Assembly: GCF_900112065.1 (NCBI RefSeq)
Contig: NZ_FOKE01000012.1
Span: 150,966 to 214,965, forward strand
Reading direction: 5' to 3'
From: Cohnella sp. OV330
GTDB lineage: Bacteria; Bacillota; Bacilli; Paenibacillales; Paenibacillaceae
Length of the DNA: 64,000 nt
The notes under the pieces are model-generated. The model was not told where the DNA came from. It saw only the letters and a list, made by a program, of their open reading frames with translations, and made no database searches. A program made the position numbers and the translations under genes. Positions 49,096-58,174 of this stretch are shown one piece after another. Positions within the stretch are counted from its first letter, which is position 1, and each line of letters opens with the position of its first letter.

Positions 49096-49260
49096 ATGAC
49101 CAATAACCAGAACGAACCGTCCAAGGCGGAGGTTCAGACGACCAAGCTGAACCAGCTGCCCGTGCCCGGTCAAGACGATACCGAGTTCTCCGCGGAGGAA
49201 GCGGCAGAAGCTTTCGAGCAAGGCCAATCCGCCAGCGGCACTCAGAATACGGATCGTTAA
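49096..49260 (+). CDS. Small acidic Gln-rich protein, possibly gamma-type spore protein-like
   Basis: This 54-residue hydrophilic protein begins MTNNQNEPSKAEVQTTKL and is rich in Gln, Glu, Ser and Thr; TEFSAEEAAEAFEQGQSA faintly recalls the GTEFASET repeats of gamma-type small acid-soluble spore proteins. There is no Cys, Trp or hydrophobic core, so it is likely disordered. AAGGAGG lies 5 bp before ATG 49096, and a terminator follows, so it is a real gene. The family is uncertain. Confidence 0.7.
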   Translation: MTNNQNEPSKAEVQTTKLNQLPVPGQDDTEFSAEEAAEAFEQGQSASGTQNTDR

Positions 49261-49280
49261 TAACCTTATTTAAAAAGAAT

Positions 49281-49320
49281 AAGACACCGGCCGCCTTTTC
49301 GCAAAAGGTCGCGGTGTCTT
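49281..49320. terminator. Bidirectional terminator between the small acidic gene and ohr
   Basis: AAGACACCG pairs with CGGTGTCTT, enclosing an inner CCTTTT/AAAAGG stem. It lies 20 bp after the + strand stop and 28 bp after the - strand stop. Confidence 0.85.
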
Positions 49321-49347
49321 ATTTGGCTTTTGTAGTCACCCGCGCCG

Positions 49348-49764
49348 TTATACGACGTTGATCGCAACCTCGATATTGCCCCTCGTCGCCTTGGAATACG
49401 GACACACCTGATGCGCCTCGGCGGTCAGTTGTTCGGCAAGCGTCCGATCGACGCCCATTAGCTTCACGTCCAGCGCCACCGCCAGGGCGAATCCGCCGTC
49501 CGCGTCCTTGCCGATCGTGACGCTGCCCGTCACTTCGGTGCCTTCGTACTTGACGTCTCGCCTTCGGCATACCAGGTTCAGCGCGCTCTCGAAGCAAGCC
49601 GCATAACCAGCCGCGAACAATTGCTCCGGATTCGTCGCCGCGCCGCCCGTTCCGCCTAGCTCCTTCGGCATGCGGAGCTCCAGTTGAAGCACGCCGTCGC
49701 TCGAAGACAGCTTGCCTTCGCGTCCGCCCGTGACCGTCACGGTTGCCGTATATAAGTTTTCCAC
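49348..49764 (-). CDS. Organic hydroperoxide resistance protein, Ohr/OsmC family
   Basis: This 138-residue protein has the two catalytic Cys motifs GYAACFESALNLV and HQVCPYSKATRGN of Ohr, as well as the TNPEQLFAAG segment. It reduces fatty-acid hydroperoxides with lipoyl proteins as electron donor. The start is GTG at 49764, with GGAGGG 8 bp upstream; the frame is open to 49893 but without a site. No OhrR gene is adjacent in this window. Confidence 0.9.
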   Translation of the reverse strand: MENLYTATVTVTGGREGKLSSSDGVLQLELRMPKELGGTGGAATNPEQLFAAGYAACFESALNLVCRRRDVKYEGTEVTGSVTIGKDADGGFALAVALDVKLMGVDRTLAEQLTAEAHQVCPYSKATRGNIEVAINVV

Positions 49765-49858
49765 CGATATCCCTCCGCGTCTCCGAAGTCCATGCGTCGG
49801 CGCGCCCCATGGGCAAGTTTGCCTCGGCATCCGATTAGGTTGCGCGGATGGGAAATTT

Positions 49859-50502
49859 TTATCCTCGCAAGTCCGGCAAGGACACGACTTCAAGCCATTG
49901 TCGCGCGATCATCTCGTGGCCGGCGGCGGTCGGGTGGATGCCGTCCCAGAGCCAGTGCTCCCGGGGCGCCCGCTCACAAGCTTCGTCGAATAGGTGCTGA
50001 AGCGGTACGAACGTCGCCGAGTAGCTGTCGGCCAGCTCTTGCACGATCTGCCGATAAGCTGTCATTTTCGTTTCCCAGGCCGTCCACTTCTCGTCGAGGG
50101 AGCCGGTCCGCAGGATAAAAGGCTCGCACAAAACGATCTTCGCATTCGGAAGCACCGTCCGCGTCTCTTCGAGGAGATGCGTATACGCAAGTCTATATCG
50201 GTCCGATGCGCCGCGCGCGTCGCCCTGGATCAGATGATAGGCGTCGTTGACGCCGACCAGGATGCTGATAAGATCCGGCTGCACGCTGATCGCGTCTTCG
50301 TTCCACCTGGCATACAGATCCGATGCCCGATCCCCGCTGATGCCGCGGTTCACCACATGCGGGGCATCAGCTCCAAGCCCAAGCGACCCGCGATCTGAAA
50401 TACGAAACCGTGCCCCAAAATATGATTGGGATCGCTCGTCCGGCCGCGAGCGCCGTCCGTAATCGAATCACCGATGAATAAAATCGTATTTTTTGACGCC
50501 AT
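49859..50502 (-). pseudogene. SGNH/GDSL-type esterase disrupted by a frameshift
   Basis: The N-terminal part (ATG 50502, then NTILFIGDSITDGARGR with the GDSI nucleophile block) runs into a stop after IAGRLGLELMPRMW. The rest continues in another frame as HVVNRGISGDRASDLYARW, VGVNDAY and DGIHPTAAGHEMI (catalytic D-x-x-H). A single missing base in the GGAGCTGAT region (about 50366-50373) would restore RLGLEADAPHVVNRG. Apart from this the gene is complete with all SGNH blocks. It may be a recent null mutation or a sequencing error. Confidence 0.75.
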
Positions 50503-50648
50503 TTATCTCGCCTTCCCCTCTGTTCAGTCGCTAGGATTCATTGTATCATCGGACCCGAAGGCGAGGAATGGGGGATCCGAATTCGTCAATCGGAGAATGG
50601 GGTAAGGCGTACATAGCGGAGAGACAATGATGCGTGTTAATTGCGTCC

Positions 50649-50858
50649 ACATGTGCATAAGTTTGTGCACAACCCGTGGACAACTTGGGGATAAACCTTT
50701 TGTGGTTCGATTGGGCAAAGAGAAGACGGAAAACCGCTTCCTGTTAAAGACATGGCTTGACGGTTGAAACTTCTGTATACAAGTTCCTCCGTGCGTTAAA
50801 TATCAAGTTCCAGCGAATCGATGAAAAGGGAACATGTGCACAACTCTGTGCACATGTT
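50649..50858. repeat. Two TGTGCAC-type inverted repeats in a gene-free stretch
   Basis: AACATGTGCACA (50831-50842) and TGTGCACATGTT (50847-50858) form a perfect 12-bp inverted repeat with loop ACTC. A related imperfect element, ACATGTGCAT...TTGTGCAC, lies at 50649-50670, followed by GTGGACAACTTGGGGATAA. The 406-bp region 50503-50908 has no convincing gene. The sequences resemble operator pairs more than terminators because no T run follows. Confidence 0.65.
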
Positions 50859-50908
50859 GTTTATATCCTGTTGATAACGTTGATGACTTGGGGGTAATTG
50901 TAGGCGAA

Positions 50909-51448
50909 TCACAGTGCGCCGATCCGTTTCACGTACAAGTCATAGTTCTCGCGGTCGAAGCATACGAACTGAATCCGCTCGAACGCATGCTTGCGCGCAA
51001 GGACCTCGGTAACCGCCTCGATCGCTACATCGGCGGCTTGGCCCTTCGGATATCCATAGATGCCCGTGCTGATATTCGGAAAAGAAAGGCTCGCGATTCC
51101 ATGCTGCTCGGCTAGGCGAAGCGCGCTCCGGTAGCAATTTCCCAGCTTCTCGGCTTCGCCCCGCTCGCCGCCGTTCCAGACCGGCCCCACCGTATGAATC
51201 ACATGATCGGCCTTTAGGTTTCCCCCGGTTGTAATGACGGCTTCTCCGACAGGACATCCGCCCCGTTCGCTTCGGATGCGTACGCACTCGTCCAGTATGC
51301 GTCTCCCGCCCGCGCGGTGAACCGCCCCGTCGACGCCTCCGCCGCCCAGCAAGCTGCTGTTGGCCGCATTCACGATGCACGCCATGGAGGATTGCGTGAT
51401 ATCCCCTTGGACGACCTCTAATTTTGCGCCGTTAAATGTCTTTTCCAA
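50909..51448 (-). CDS. Macro-domain protein, O-acetyl-ADP-ribose deacetylase-like
   Basis: This 179-residue protein is a single macro domain: VNAANSSLLGGGGVDGAVHRAGG (ADP-ribose loop, in part), CPVGEAVITTGGNL and FPNISTGIYGYP (second loop). MacroD-type proteins cleave O-acetyl-ADP-ribose or mono-ADP-ribose from proteins. The start is TTG at 51448 with AAAGGAGG. It is monocistronic, and is one of three ADP-ribose-handling genes in the window with those at 22439 and 23380. Confidence 0.93.
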   Translation of the reverse strand: MEKTFNGAKLEVVQGDITQSSMACIVNAANSSLLGGGGVDGAVHRAGGRRILDECVRIRSERGGCPVGEAVITTGGNLKADHVIHTVGPVWNGGERGEAEKLGNCYRSALRLAEQHGIASLSFPNISTGIYGYPKGQAADVAIEAVTEVLARKHAFERIQFVCFDRENYDLYVKRIGAL

Positions 51449-51480
51449 CGGAAAACCTCCTTTAACGCGGTTAACCTTAC

Positions 51481-52011
51481 TTACGACAGCTCCGAACGCA
51501 GTAAAGCATAATAGGTTAAATCCTCGTACGCGCCGTCCTTTAACACATGTCCCCTAAAAACCCCTTCATGCTTCATTCCCAACTTTTCCATCACGCGAAA
51601 CGAAGCCGGATTCCGCGTCATGGCCGCGGCCCAAACGCGATGCAGCTTCAAGCCTTCCCATGCGAACTGCAATACCCGGTTCGCCGCCTCCGAGCAATAG
51701 CCGTGGTTCCAATAGGCTCTTCCTAACCAGTAAGCCAGTTCGGCATGATGATGCGACGGATCGATTCGCAGTCCCACGATGCCCATAAACGTCTCAGTCG
51801 GCCGGTCGAGGACGGCGAATGAAAACCCGTCCCCTTTCTTCGCCGCCTCTTGCCTGCGCCGAATAAATGCGGCCGCCCCGCCAGGCGGATACGGATGCGG
51901 GATCCCCAGCGTCGTTTGCGCAATTTCCTTGTCATTGATCAGCGTCTCGATAGGCTCCGCATCCTTGGGCTCGACCAATCGCAGCTTCAATCGATCCGTG
52001 TACATCTCCAT
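51481..52011 (-). CDS. GNAT acetyltransferase, RimJ/RimL-like
   Basis: This protein of about 176 residues has YTDRLKLRLVEPKDAEPI at its start and the GNAT acetyl-CoA region YWLGRAYWNHGYCSEAANRVL, then HRVWAAAMTRNPASFRVMEKLGMKHEG (in part). This is the RimJ/RimL-type acetyltransferase pattern (peptide or antibiotic N-acetylation). The start at 52011 is preferred over 52023 because AAAGGGG is too close to the first ATG. Its leader contains a terminator and a T-box-like remnant. Confidence 0.87.
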   Translation of the reverse strand: MEMYTDRLKLRLVEPKDAEPIETLINDKEIAQTTLGIPHPYPPGGAAAFIRRRQEAAKKGDGFSFAVLDRPTETFMGIVGLRIDPSHHHAELAYWLGRAYWNHGYCSEAANRVLQFAWEGLKLHRVWAAAMTRNPASFRVMEKLGMKHEGVFRGHVLKDGAYEDLTYYALLRSELS

Positions 52012-52059
52012 CGCAGCTCGCATCCCCTTTAACCGGATTTAAAAATGTAATTTAAAACG

Positions 52060-52116
52060 CAAAAACTCCATCCTCAAGGGACGGAGTCGATCCGCGGTAC
52101 TGCCCGTTGATTTACA
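52060..52116 (-). promoter_or_regulatory. Decayed T-box-like leader: T-box sequence plus terminator upstream of the GNAT gene
   Basis: Minus strand: CGGGCAGTACCGCGG, then ACTCCGTCC-CTTGA-GGATGGAGT followed by TTTTT (52061-52087), 50 bp before the GNAT gene. It resembles the T-box motif (GGGTGGTACCGCG) and terminator of aminoacyl-tRNA-responsive leaders. The tRNA-contacting TGG reads CAG. There is too little DNA (about 45 bp to the pseudogene) for Stem I. A promoter TTGACA-N18-TAAAGT lies at about 52114-52143. A remnant or a chance terminator are both possible. Confidence 0.5.
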
Positions 52117-52161
52117 CTTTATTCCAGAAGCGAGACAACTGTCAATAGGGAACGTTCAATA

Positions 52162-52380
52162 CTACATCGCATTATCGAACTTCGCGTTAGCGCGGTGCGC
52201 GTACAAGCCGAACTGGCCGGACGAAATGGGGGTATCGGTCGTTGTCAGCTGCTTGGTCCCGTTCACCCAGAGCTCCAGCGTGCTTCCGTTCGCGACCGCC
52301 TTGAAGTCGTACAAAGTGCCGGCGTTAAGCGAGTAGGCGGCCGAGGTGAGCGGATAGACACCCGCTCCATTATCTGTCTA
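52162..52380 (-). pseudogene. C-terminal remnant of a LamG/jelly-roll carbohydrate-binding protein
   Basis: The minus strand encodes about 70 residues: GAGVYPLTSAAYSLNAG, TLYDFKAVANGSTLELWVNG and SGQFGLYAHRANAKFDNAM, then stop. This resembles the end of a LamG or DUF1080-type jelly-roll domain of glycan enzymes. The frame is closed upstream by a TAG at about 52378-52380 with no start, so only the last part survives. It abuts the T-box-like leader, marking a rearrangement point. Confidence 0.65.
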
Positions 52381-52469
52381 CGGAAAATCCCTTTAAAATC
52401 CTTGCAGCATCCTCCGGCAGCCTGCCGAAGCAGCATTGAAGGCTAATCTTATTCATTACCTCTATTTCT

Positions 52470-54164
52470 CTACTCCATTTCCCCCAGCAAAGCCGAAGGC
52501 AACTGAACCTTGTTCTCCTGATAGAGCTCGCGGGTCTTCCGCGGCTTCTGCGGCACGGTGATGGACGCCAAGCCGTCGTCCGTCTGAATAGACGCAGTCA
52601 GCGACGATTCGTTCTCCTGGATGTCGACGGCCGGAGGCGGCCGATCCTCGCCTAGCGAGAGCGCAAAAACCCAGACTGCCCGCTCCAGCGCATGAAAATC
52701 GAAATCCCGCTCCTCGCCCGTCGAGATGACATAGTCCAAACTGAGGCCTTCTGCGCTACGCTCTGTCTGAAGCTGGAGTTCGCCATAATCCGAGCGATCC
52801 AATATGGCCTCCACCTGCAACACCGTCTCCCCGATCACGGTCACAAACCGGTTGCCCGTCTGTGTCGTCGGCAACTCCGCGTTCGCCGCATGGCCGCCGA
52901 GGAGAAGCCGGATGCGCAAATCCGCCGCTCTGCACCTGCCGTTAATGATATCCAGATCCTGATGCCAACCGCCGTTATCCGTCGCCAGGTTAAAGGCGAA
53001 CAGCGCTTGCCCGCGCGATTGCACGCCCGTGAAAACCGCAGAGCAGAAGTCCTTGCCGTCCTTCAAAAACTGCAACTGGATCGACACGGCATGGCCGCCG
53101 CCGCTATCCACGTAGCCAAGCAGATTGCGGCGCTGGTTCCACATGATGCCCGAGGTATAGCTGCCAAGCGACAGCCGTTCGTTTTGATACGTCGTCGCAT
53201 AGTTTTGGTAGCCCGTTTCGTCCGCCTTAAGCGTCGGCTCCGTGAAGTAGCGTTCCTCCGTCGAGGTGAATAGATAGCGGTACTTCTCAGGACAACGAAT
53301 ATCCCCCGGCTCTACTTCCTGTTTCAGCGCATTTTGAAGAAAGGCACTTTCGTTCGGCCGCAGCTGCGTGCTGTACGTCCGGCTGTGCGGACCGCTCCAC
53401 GTCCCCGTCGTAGGGTGATAGTGCTTCGCGATCATATGCCAAGCCAGATCCAGCAACTTCTCCGCGTCCGCAACCGCCCCGTCCGTGCTCGACTCCGCGT
53501 AGATGCCGTGCAGCTCTTCGATCGCGATCGGCGTATAGCAAGGGCTGTTGTACTCCGAGAACGTACCGATCGCCATCGTGTAGTCTCGGAACGTTCGGAG
53601 GCGTCGCTCGCCATAGCTGCGAATCTCTTCCTGGCCCAGCAGCTCGCCGCCAAGCAGCGTGACGAGCGCCCCCATGATAGCAATGTTCGTGTAATGCGGG
53701 CCGACATTGCGGATGATGATCGCCTGGCAGGCGTGGTATACGGCGCCGCGCAGCTTGTCGATGAGCGAAGAAGGGAGCAGTTCCGAATGATTTTTTAAAA
53801 TGAGCACGAGCTTCTTGCCGTGAAAATCCGCCATGTTCCAGTCGGGGCGATCCATCTGGTCCAGCGGTTCCTCGTCAAAATACGGCCAGATCCCGTACGT
53901 CGAACGACTCGAATCCTGATCCTGCCGCGCAATGACGACCTCGAGAATGTCCGCCGCCCGCTTCACGTTTTCCTCGCCGCCATACTGCAACAGATCGTAC
54001 GCGTAGCAGGTCGAGACGTACAGCTCATATGCGAAAGGATGCAGATCCGGCTTTAACGCCGTGTGATACGTCTTCGTCATGCGAACCCGAACCAGTTTGA
54101 ATTCGGCATCATAAGCTTTATCCTTTGCTTGGATCGAGGCGAGGAGCTCGGCATTACGCATCAT
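52470..54164 (-). CDS. Uncharacterised protein linked to GH105, probable polysaccharide-degradation enzyme
   Basis: This 564-residue protein has an alpha-helical N-terminal half (about 1-290, with toroid-like helices such as IIIRNVGPHYTNIAIMGALV and GTFSEYNSPCYTPIAIEEL) and a beta-rich C-terminal half. This two-part shape resembles heparinase-type polysaccharide lyases or (alpha/alpha)6 hydrolases. There is no signal peptide. It starts one base after the GH105 stop, so the two are translationally coupled. The substrate is probably an unsaturated oligouronide. I do not recognise a named family. Confidence 0.7.
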   Translation of the reverse strand: MMRNAELLASIQAKDKAYDAEFKLVRVRMTKTYHTALKPDLHPFAYELYVSTCYAYDLLQYGGEENVKRAADILEVVIARQDQDSSRSTYGIWPYFDEEPLDQMDRPDWNMADFHGKKLVLILKNHSELLPSSLIDKLRGAVYHACQAIIIRNVGPHYTNIAIMGALVTLLGGELLGQEEIRSYGERRLRTFRDYTMAIGTFSEYNSPCYTPIAIEELHGIYAESSTDGAVADAEKLLDLAWHMIAKHYHPTTGTWSGPHSRTYSTQLRPNESAFLQNALKQEVEPGDIRCPEKYRYLFTSTEERYFTEPTLKADETGYQNYATTYQNERLSLGSYTSGIMWNQRRNLLGYVDSGGGHAVSIQLQFLKDGKDFCSAVFTGVQSRGQALFAFNLATDNGGWHQDLDIINGRCRAADLRIRLLLGGHAANAELPTTQTGNRFVTVIGETVLQVEAILDRSDYGELQLQTERSAEGLSLDYVISTGEERDFDFHALERAVWVFALSLGEDRPPPAVDIQENESSLTASIQTDDGLASITVPQKPRKTRELYQENKVQLPSALLGEME

Positions 54165-55205
54165 CTACTCGCTCCTTTGCGATATTTTGGCGAGCAGCAT
54201 CAGCACCAGCCCTTGCCCGTACAGAGTCGGATACGTAGACACGTCCTTCTGGTACGCCTCGATCGTCGGCATCACCGGCGTGCCGCCGGATACGCCCGTG
54301 ACCAAGCCCTCTGCCGTTATATAAGGAACAATCGCGCGATAAGCACGTTTCGCTCCACCCGCGTACACCTCTTCATCGGCGATCAGCTTCATCTCGACCG
54401 CCTTCAAAAGGCCATAAGCAATCCCCGCGCTGCCCGACACTTCTCTGTAAAAATCAGGCCGGTCCATCACCGTGCTCCATAGTCCATCCTCCTGCTGATA
54501 AGCGAGAAGCCCGCTCATCAAACGCCCGTATCGCTCCTTCAACTCCTGCGGAATGTCGACCAGCCCGTCAATTTCCGCTACGATCATCGGGACGCCTGCG
54601 GCAATCCAGGCATTCGCCCGCGTCCAGCGGGCGCCCGACATATGATCGCCCGAGGCACAGTTCCAGCCGTGGAACAGCACGCCCGTCAGCGGATCCTGCA
54701 GCAAGCGCAGATGAATCAGCACCTGCTTCAGCGCCTCCTCGGCGTACGCCCTGCTTCCGAGGAGCGAGGCCGTTCGCGCCAGGAACAGCACCGCCATGAA
54801 GATCGTATCCGCCCATACCTGCTCGGAGAACGCCACGTTTTCGGTCACCGTATGTTCAAGGGCTTCCTCGCGCGTACGCGGCGCCTCATTCAGCAGCCAT
54901 TCGGCTACGCGTACCGCTTCATCCTTAAACTTAGCGTCCCCCGTCAGCTGATAAAGCGCAGGGAAGATCGCAAACGGCGCGATGGCGTTAATCACCGCTT
55001 TCCCCTTGGCCTTCGACTCATTCCGTTTCACCCAATCCTGTAAATACGAGAGCACCCGCTCCTCGCGCGTTGCCTCGTAGTATTCCAGCAGCGCAATCAC
55101 GCCAACGCCCGGCACCCAATCCCAGTGATCGATGTCCATTCCCCAGTTTCCTGAATGATCCTGTGTCATCTGCCGCCATACTTTTTCCGCATCGTTTCCG
55201 GCCAT
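54165..55205 (-). CDS. Glycoside hydrolase family 105/88-like unsaturated glucuronyl/galacturonyl hydrolase
   Basis: This 346-residue (alpha/alpha)6 protein has WGMDIDHWDWVPGVGVIALL, FSEQVWADTIFMAVLFL (catalytic Asp in W-A-D-T) and HGWNCASGDHMSGARWTRANAW (second site). This is the pattern of YesR/YteR-type hydrolases, which hydrate the 4,5-unsaturated uronic acid made by lyases. It is cytoplasmic (no signal). It is first in a two-gene unit with the gene at 52470. It fits pectin or rhamnogalacturonan use. Confidence 0.88.
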   Translation of the reverse strand: MAGNDAEKVWRQMTQDHSGNWGMDIDHWDWVPGVGVIALLEYYEATREERVLSYLQDWVKRNESKAKGKAVINAIAPFAIFPALYQLTGDAKFKDEAVRVAEWLLNEAPRTREEALEHTVTENVAFSEQVWADTIFMAVLFLARTASLLGSRAYAEEALKQVLIHLRLLQDPLTGVLFHGWNCASGDHMSGARWTRANAWIAAGVPMIVAEIDGLVDIPQELKERYGRLMSGLLAYQQEDGLWSTVMDRPDFYREVSGSAGIAYGLLKAVEMKLIADEEVYAGGAKRAYRAIVPYITAEGLVTGVSGGTPVMPTIEAYQKDVSTYPTLYGQGLVLMLLAKISQRSE

Positions 55206-55295
55206 GACCGCCCCTGCCTTTCGCCCTCTTGTAATTTACCGTTTACTTGCACGGTATGTTAAAGAGGGAGAATTCATACGTCGGGCTTGCTTTAC

Positions 55296-55751
55296 TTATA
55301 AATGGAGCTCCATCGTATCATTGTTCAGCGTGTAGCCGTTGCGACCATAGAACTTCCTGCTCTCTTCGCTCGGCCATACGATAATGAATTCAAACTTGTT
55401 CTCCGTCGCCCACGCCCGAATCGCCTCGAGCAATTGGCTCCCGATTCCCTGCGATCTGTAAGCCGGATCCGTATAGACATTGGTCATGTAGGCAAACGGA
55501 TATGTAACGCGCCCTGGCCGCGGCACCTTATTGATCAATTGGATGTAGATATGCGATGCGATGACGCCTTCAACTTCCGCCATCCAGATGTGCCACCGTT
55601 CGCCGCGAATCGCTTCTTCCAAAAACGTTCTGCACTCGGCGGCAAAAAGCTCGAAGTCGTCGCTCGTATCAGGCTGATGCTCCAGCGTGAATTCCCAGCG
55701 CATGAGAATGAGCGCTTCGATATCTTCTACATAAGCCCGTCTGATGCGCAT
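55296..55751 (-). CDS. GNAT family N-acetyltransferase
   Basis: This 151-residue protein starts MRIRRAYVEDIEALILMRWEF and has the acetyl-CoA loop YTDPAYRSQGIGSQLLEAI and IVWPSEESRKFYGRNGYTL. These are typical of small GNAT enzymes. GGAGG precedes the ATG. It is 20 bp after the gene at 55772. The substrate is unknown. Confidence 0.92.
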   Translation of the reverse strand: MRIRRAYVEDIEALILMRWEFTLEHQPDTSDDFELFAAECRTFLEEAIRGERWHIWMAEVEGVIASHIYIQLINKVPRPGRVTYPFAYMTNVYTDPAYRSQGIGSQLLEAIRAWATENKFEFIIVWPSEESRKFYGRNGYTLNNDTMELHL

Positions 55752-55771
55752 GATCAGGCGCCTCCATCCGA

Positions 55772-56038
55772 TTACGTAAGGTTTCTTGTATCTTCATCCT
55801 TGAAATGAAAGTGCTCGTGGTGAATGCCATCCACGCCAGCCAACATGCCGCTTTTTTTGTGATGATACGGGAACATCCGATTGACGGGCAATCTCAAGAG
55901 CTGATAATTCATATCTCGTGGCAATACATCCAGTTCTGCTATGGCACCTTCGCGTGAAGAATAAAGCCCGATCGGATAAAAATTTGGGAAGGTCCCCACT
56001 TCTCCCGCTACAAAGATCGTCCAAACGTAATCACCCAT
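55772..56038 (-). CDS. Small uncharacterised protein of 88 residues
   Basis: MGDYVWTIFVAGEVGTFPN begins a compact protein with many aromatic residues, ending HHEHFHFKDEDTRNLT, which is His-rich. AAAGGAG lies 9 bp before ATG 56038. It overlaps the end of the truncated Nudix gene by 8 bp. A similar fold of unknown function (strand-rich, WTIFV) occurs in small Firmicute proteins. I assign no function. Confidence 0.65.
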   Translation of the reverse strand: MGDYVWTIFVAGEVGTFPNFYPIGLYSSREGAIAELDVLPRDMNYQLLRLPVNRMFPYHHKKSGMLAGVDGIHHEHFHFKDEDTRNLT

Positions 56039-56276
56039 GCATAAATTCTCCTTTACTGAACCATCGAGAAGCATGCTCCAAAATCGTAAGATCCCTAAGA
56101 AGCATAAACCTCGTGGAGTAATCCTTGCAATTGTCGATCGGGAATTGGAATTTTGCGATAGCTTCTTCGAAGTTCACCCACCTCATTTGCATACCTAATT
56201 GAATTTCTTCTTCAGTTAACTCCACGTTCCCCTGTTGACTCACCGCCTTGGCGATATAGCAATAGGATCGTTGCAT
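56031..56276 (-). pseudogene. C-terminal remnant of a Nudix hydrolase
   Basis: The 81-residue frame reads YCYIAKAVSQQGNVELTEEE, MQMRWVNFEEAIAKFQ and RFMLLRDLTILEHA, which matches the last half of Firmicute Nudix proteins. The Nudix box and N-terminal strands are absent: upstream (56277-56470) there is no continuing frame. It is therefore a truncated gene. The 203-bp stretch up to the MCP contains a terminator and nothing else recognisable. Confidence 0.7.
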
Positions 56277-56435
56277 GAATTGATTTTTAAATTTATGTTC
56301 GTCAATATATCCAAGAGCGTGAATACCCGCTTAGGACATCTCTTTCCGTTATGCTCATAATTAACCGCAAACCGTTATCACCTTCTCCTCTTATTGTTAT
56401 ACAACGGAATAAATCCCATGGTATACGCCATTAAA

Positions 56436-56462
56436 CAAAAAAAGACACCTAGCGCGGTGTCT
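56436..56462 (-). terminator. Terminator after the MCP gene
   Basis: AGACACC-GCGCTA-GGTGTCT followed by TTTTTT on the minus strand, 18 bp past the stop at 56480. Confidence 0.88.
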
Positions 56463-56479
56463 CTCCTTTGCGATTCCTT

Positions 56480-58174
56480 TTACACCTTAAACTTCATCAC
56501 GAGGGCTTCCAGGCTCCGAGAATCCTTGCTAAGCAAGTCCGTGAGCGAAGCAACCTCCTGAACTAAAGCGCTTTGCTTGGAAGTCATATCGTTCACCGCT
56601 TTAACGCCCGATAGCGATTCCTCCGATATACTCGCCATTTCGGACACCGATGCTGCGATTTCCTCAGACCCTGCCGCCATTTGCTCGCTGACAGCAGATA
56701 CCTCTTGAACTTTCCAGGCTACTTCCTGCGTGGATTTCAAAATATTTTCAAACGATTCCATGGCTTCGTACATCTTCTTCTGTCCCGCCAATACTTCGCT
56801 CGTTACTTGTTGCATCGCATGTTCGGTCTCTTGGGAATCCTTCCTAATGTCCTGCAGCAATCCGAATATTTGCCCTGCCGAAGCCGAGGAATGCTCAGCC
56901 AACTTCCGGATCTCTCCGGCTACTACAGCAAAGCCTTTCCCATGCTCGCCCGCTCTTGCCGCTTCAATCGAAGCATTTAAGGAGAGCAGATTCGTTTGAT
57001 TCGAAATTTCCGTAATCGCGCCAACGATTTTCTCGATATGAGAAGAGCGTTCTTTCAAGTTGGATACGATCTCTACTGTAGAACCAACAGAATCGCTAAT
57101 ATGGGCCATCTGCTCGCTAACCTGCTGAATGAAGTTGACGCCGCTTGCTACCTCTTGCTCCGTGCCCTTTGCGATATTAGAAAGATCCTCCGCGGATTCG
57201 GCAATACGCTGTACGCCTGCAGCCATCTCGTGGATAGCGGACGAGGCATCGCGCGTGCTTTGCACGGATGTCGTCGCGCCTTGCTCAATCGTAGTTCCCT
57301 GCTTCGTAATTTCCTCTGTCGCGCTTTCGTTTTCTTTCGTGTTTTCAACCAACTTGCTCGACGAGTCCAGTACGCTGCGGGAAGCATGACGAACATCTTT
57401 AATGATGGATTGCAGAGCTTCGAACATCGCGTTCAAGGATTTAGAGATTTCTCCGATCTCGTCCTTGCCCGAGTAAGCCAACCTTCCGGTAAGGTCTCCT
57501 CCGCTTTGCGCGATTTCGGCGATTTTTTCATTGACTGCCTTAAGCGGCCTTAACTTCACATAGATCATGATAAATATCGCGAATAAGGCACCGAATGTAA
57601 TGATTAGCAAAACAATCGTTACGATAAGCATCTGACTTGCCTTTTGCTTAGCGGCGTTTGCTTCATTCTCCGCTCTCGTATTCATCTTTTGCAGAAACTG
57701 CTGCTGCGGCTCCATAATCTTCTTTTTAGCTGCCTCGTAATTACTGTCAAACATGAGTTCCCTGGCTTTGTTAAAATCTTTGTTCTCCGCAGCTTTCATC
57801 GCCGCATCTTCTATTTTGACAAGCGCGTCGGACTTTTGTTTGGACTCCGATATCAGATCCAGCTCTTCCTTAGGCGCGCCCAATGCAGTTAACCGTTCTA
57901 CGACATGATCTCTCGTCTTGGTCTCGTTGACTTCCTTCCAGTAATTGTCGTAGTGAACTTTATCGCCGAACTGCACGAACGCTCTTGCCTCGTTGGTCAA
58001 ATAGTCCGACGAGTTGGCTAGATCGATACCCAATTGCTTGAATTCCGCTTGCATTTTTACCGTCTTGCGTTCCTTTGCCACGCTCTTTTGAAGACTGTAG
58101 ACACTAATTCCGTTCAGGACTGTCAGAAAAACAAACACGCCGCTCATCACTTTTAACCAGGTAGAAATCTTCAT
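56480..58174 (-). CDS. Methyl-accepting chemotaxis protein
   Basis: This 564-residue chemoreceptor has a first membrane segment at about 8-27, a periplasmic-type helical sensor region (about 30-185), a second membrane segment (about 190-215), a HAMP domain ([20 protein letters not shown] in part) and a cytoplasmic signalling hairpin. The tip contains [19 protein letters not shown] and [12 protein letters not shown]. No C-terminal CheR pentapeptide is visible. ATG 58174 has AGGAGTGG upstream; the open frame to 58300 lacks a site. It is monocistronic. The ligand is unknown. Confidence 0.93.
   Translation of the reverse strand: MKISTWLKVMSGVFVFLTVLNGISVYSLQKSVAKERKTVKMQAEFKQLGIDLANSSDYLTNEARAFVQFGDKVHYDNYWKEVNETKTRDHVVERLTALGAPKEELDLISESKQKSDALVKIEDAAMKAAENKDFNKARELMFDSNYEAAKKKIMEPQQQFLQKMNTRAENEANAAKQKASQMLIVTIVLLIITFGALFAIFIMIYVKLRPLKAVNEKIAEIAQSGGDLTGRLAYSGKDEIGEISKSLNAMFEALQSIIKDVRHASRSVLDSSSKLVENTKENESATEEITKQGTTIEQGATTSVQSTRDASSAIHEMAAGVQRIAESAEDLSNIAKGTEQEVASGVNFIQQVSEQMAHISDSVGSTVEIVSNLKERSSHIEKIVGAITEISNQTNLLSLNASIEAARAGEHGKGFAVVAGEIRKLAEHSSASAGQIFGLLQDIRKDSQETEHAMQQVTSEVLAGQKKMYEAMESFENILKSTQEVAWKVQEVSAVSEQMAAGSEEIAASVSEMASISEESLSGVKAVNDMTSKQSALVQEVASLTDLLSKDSRSLEALVMKFKV

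Noticed and set aside
49765-49893. Longer Ohr start using upstream in-frame ATG
   Set aside because: No ribosome site, and Ohr family proteins start near the GTG at 49764.
50503-50908. Replication-origin-like region
   Set aside because: Only loose matches to DnaA boxes, no AT-rich unwinding element and no dnaA, rep or par gene nearby.
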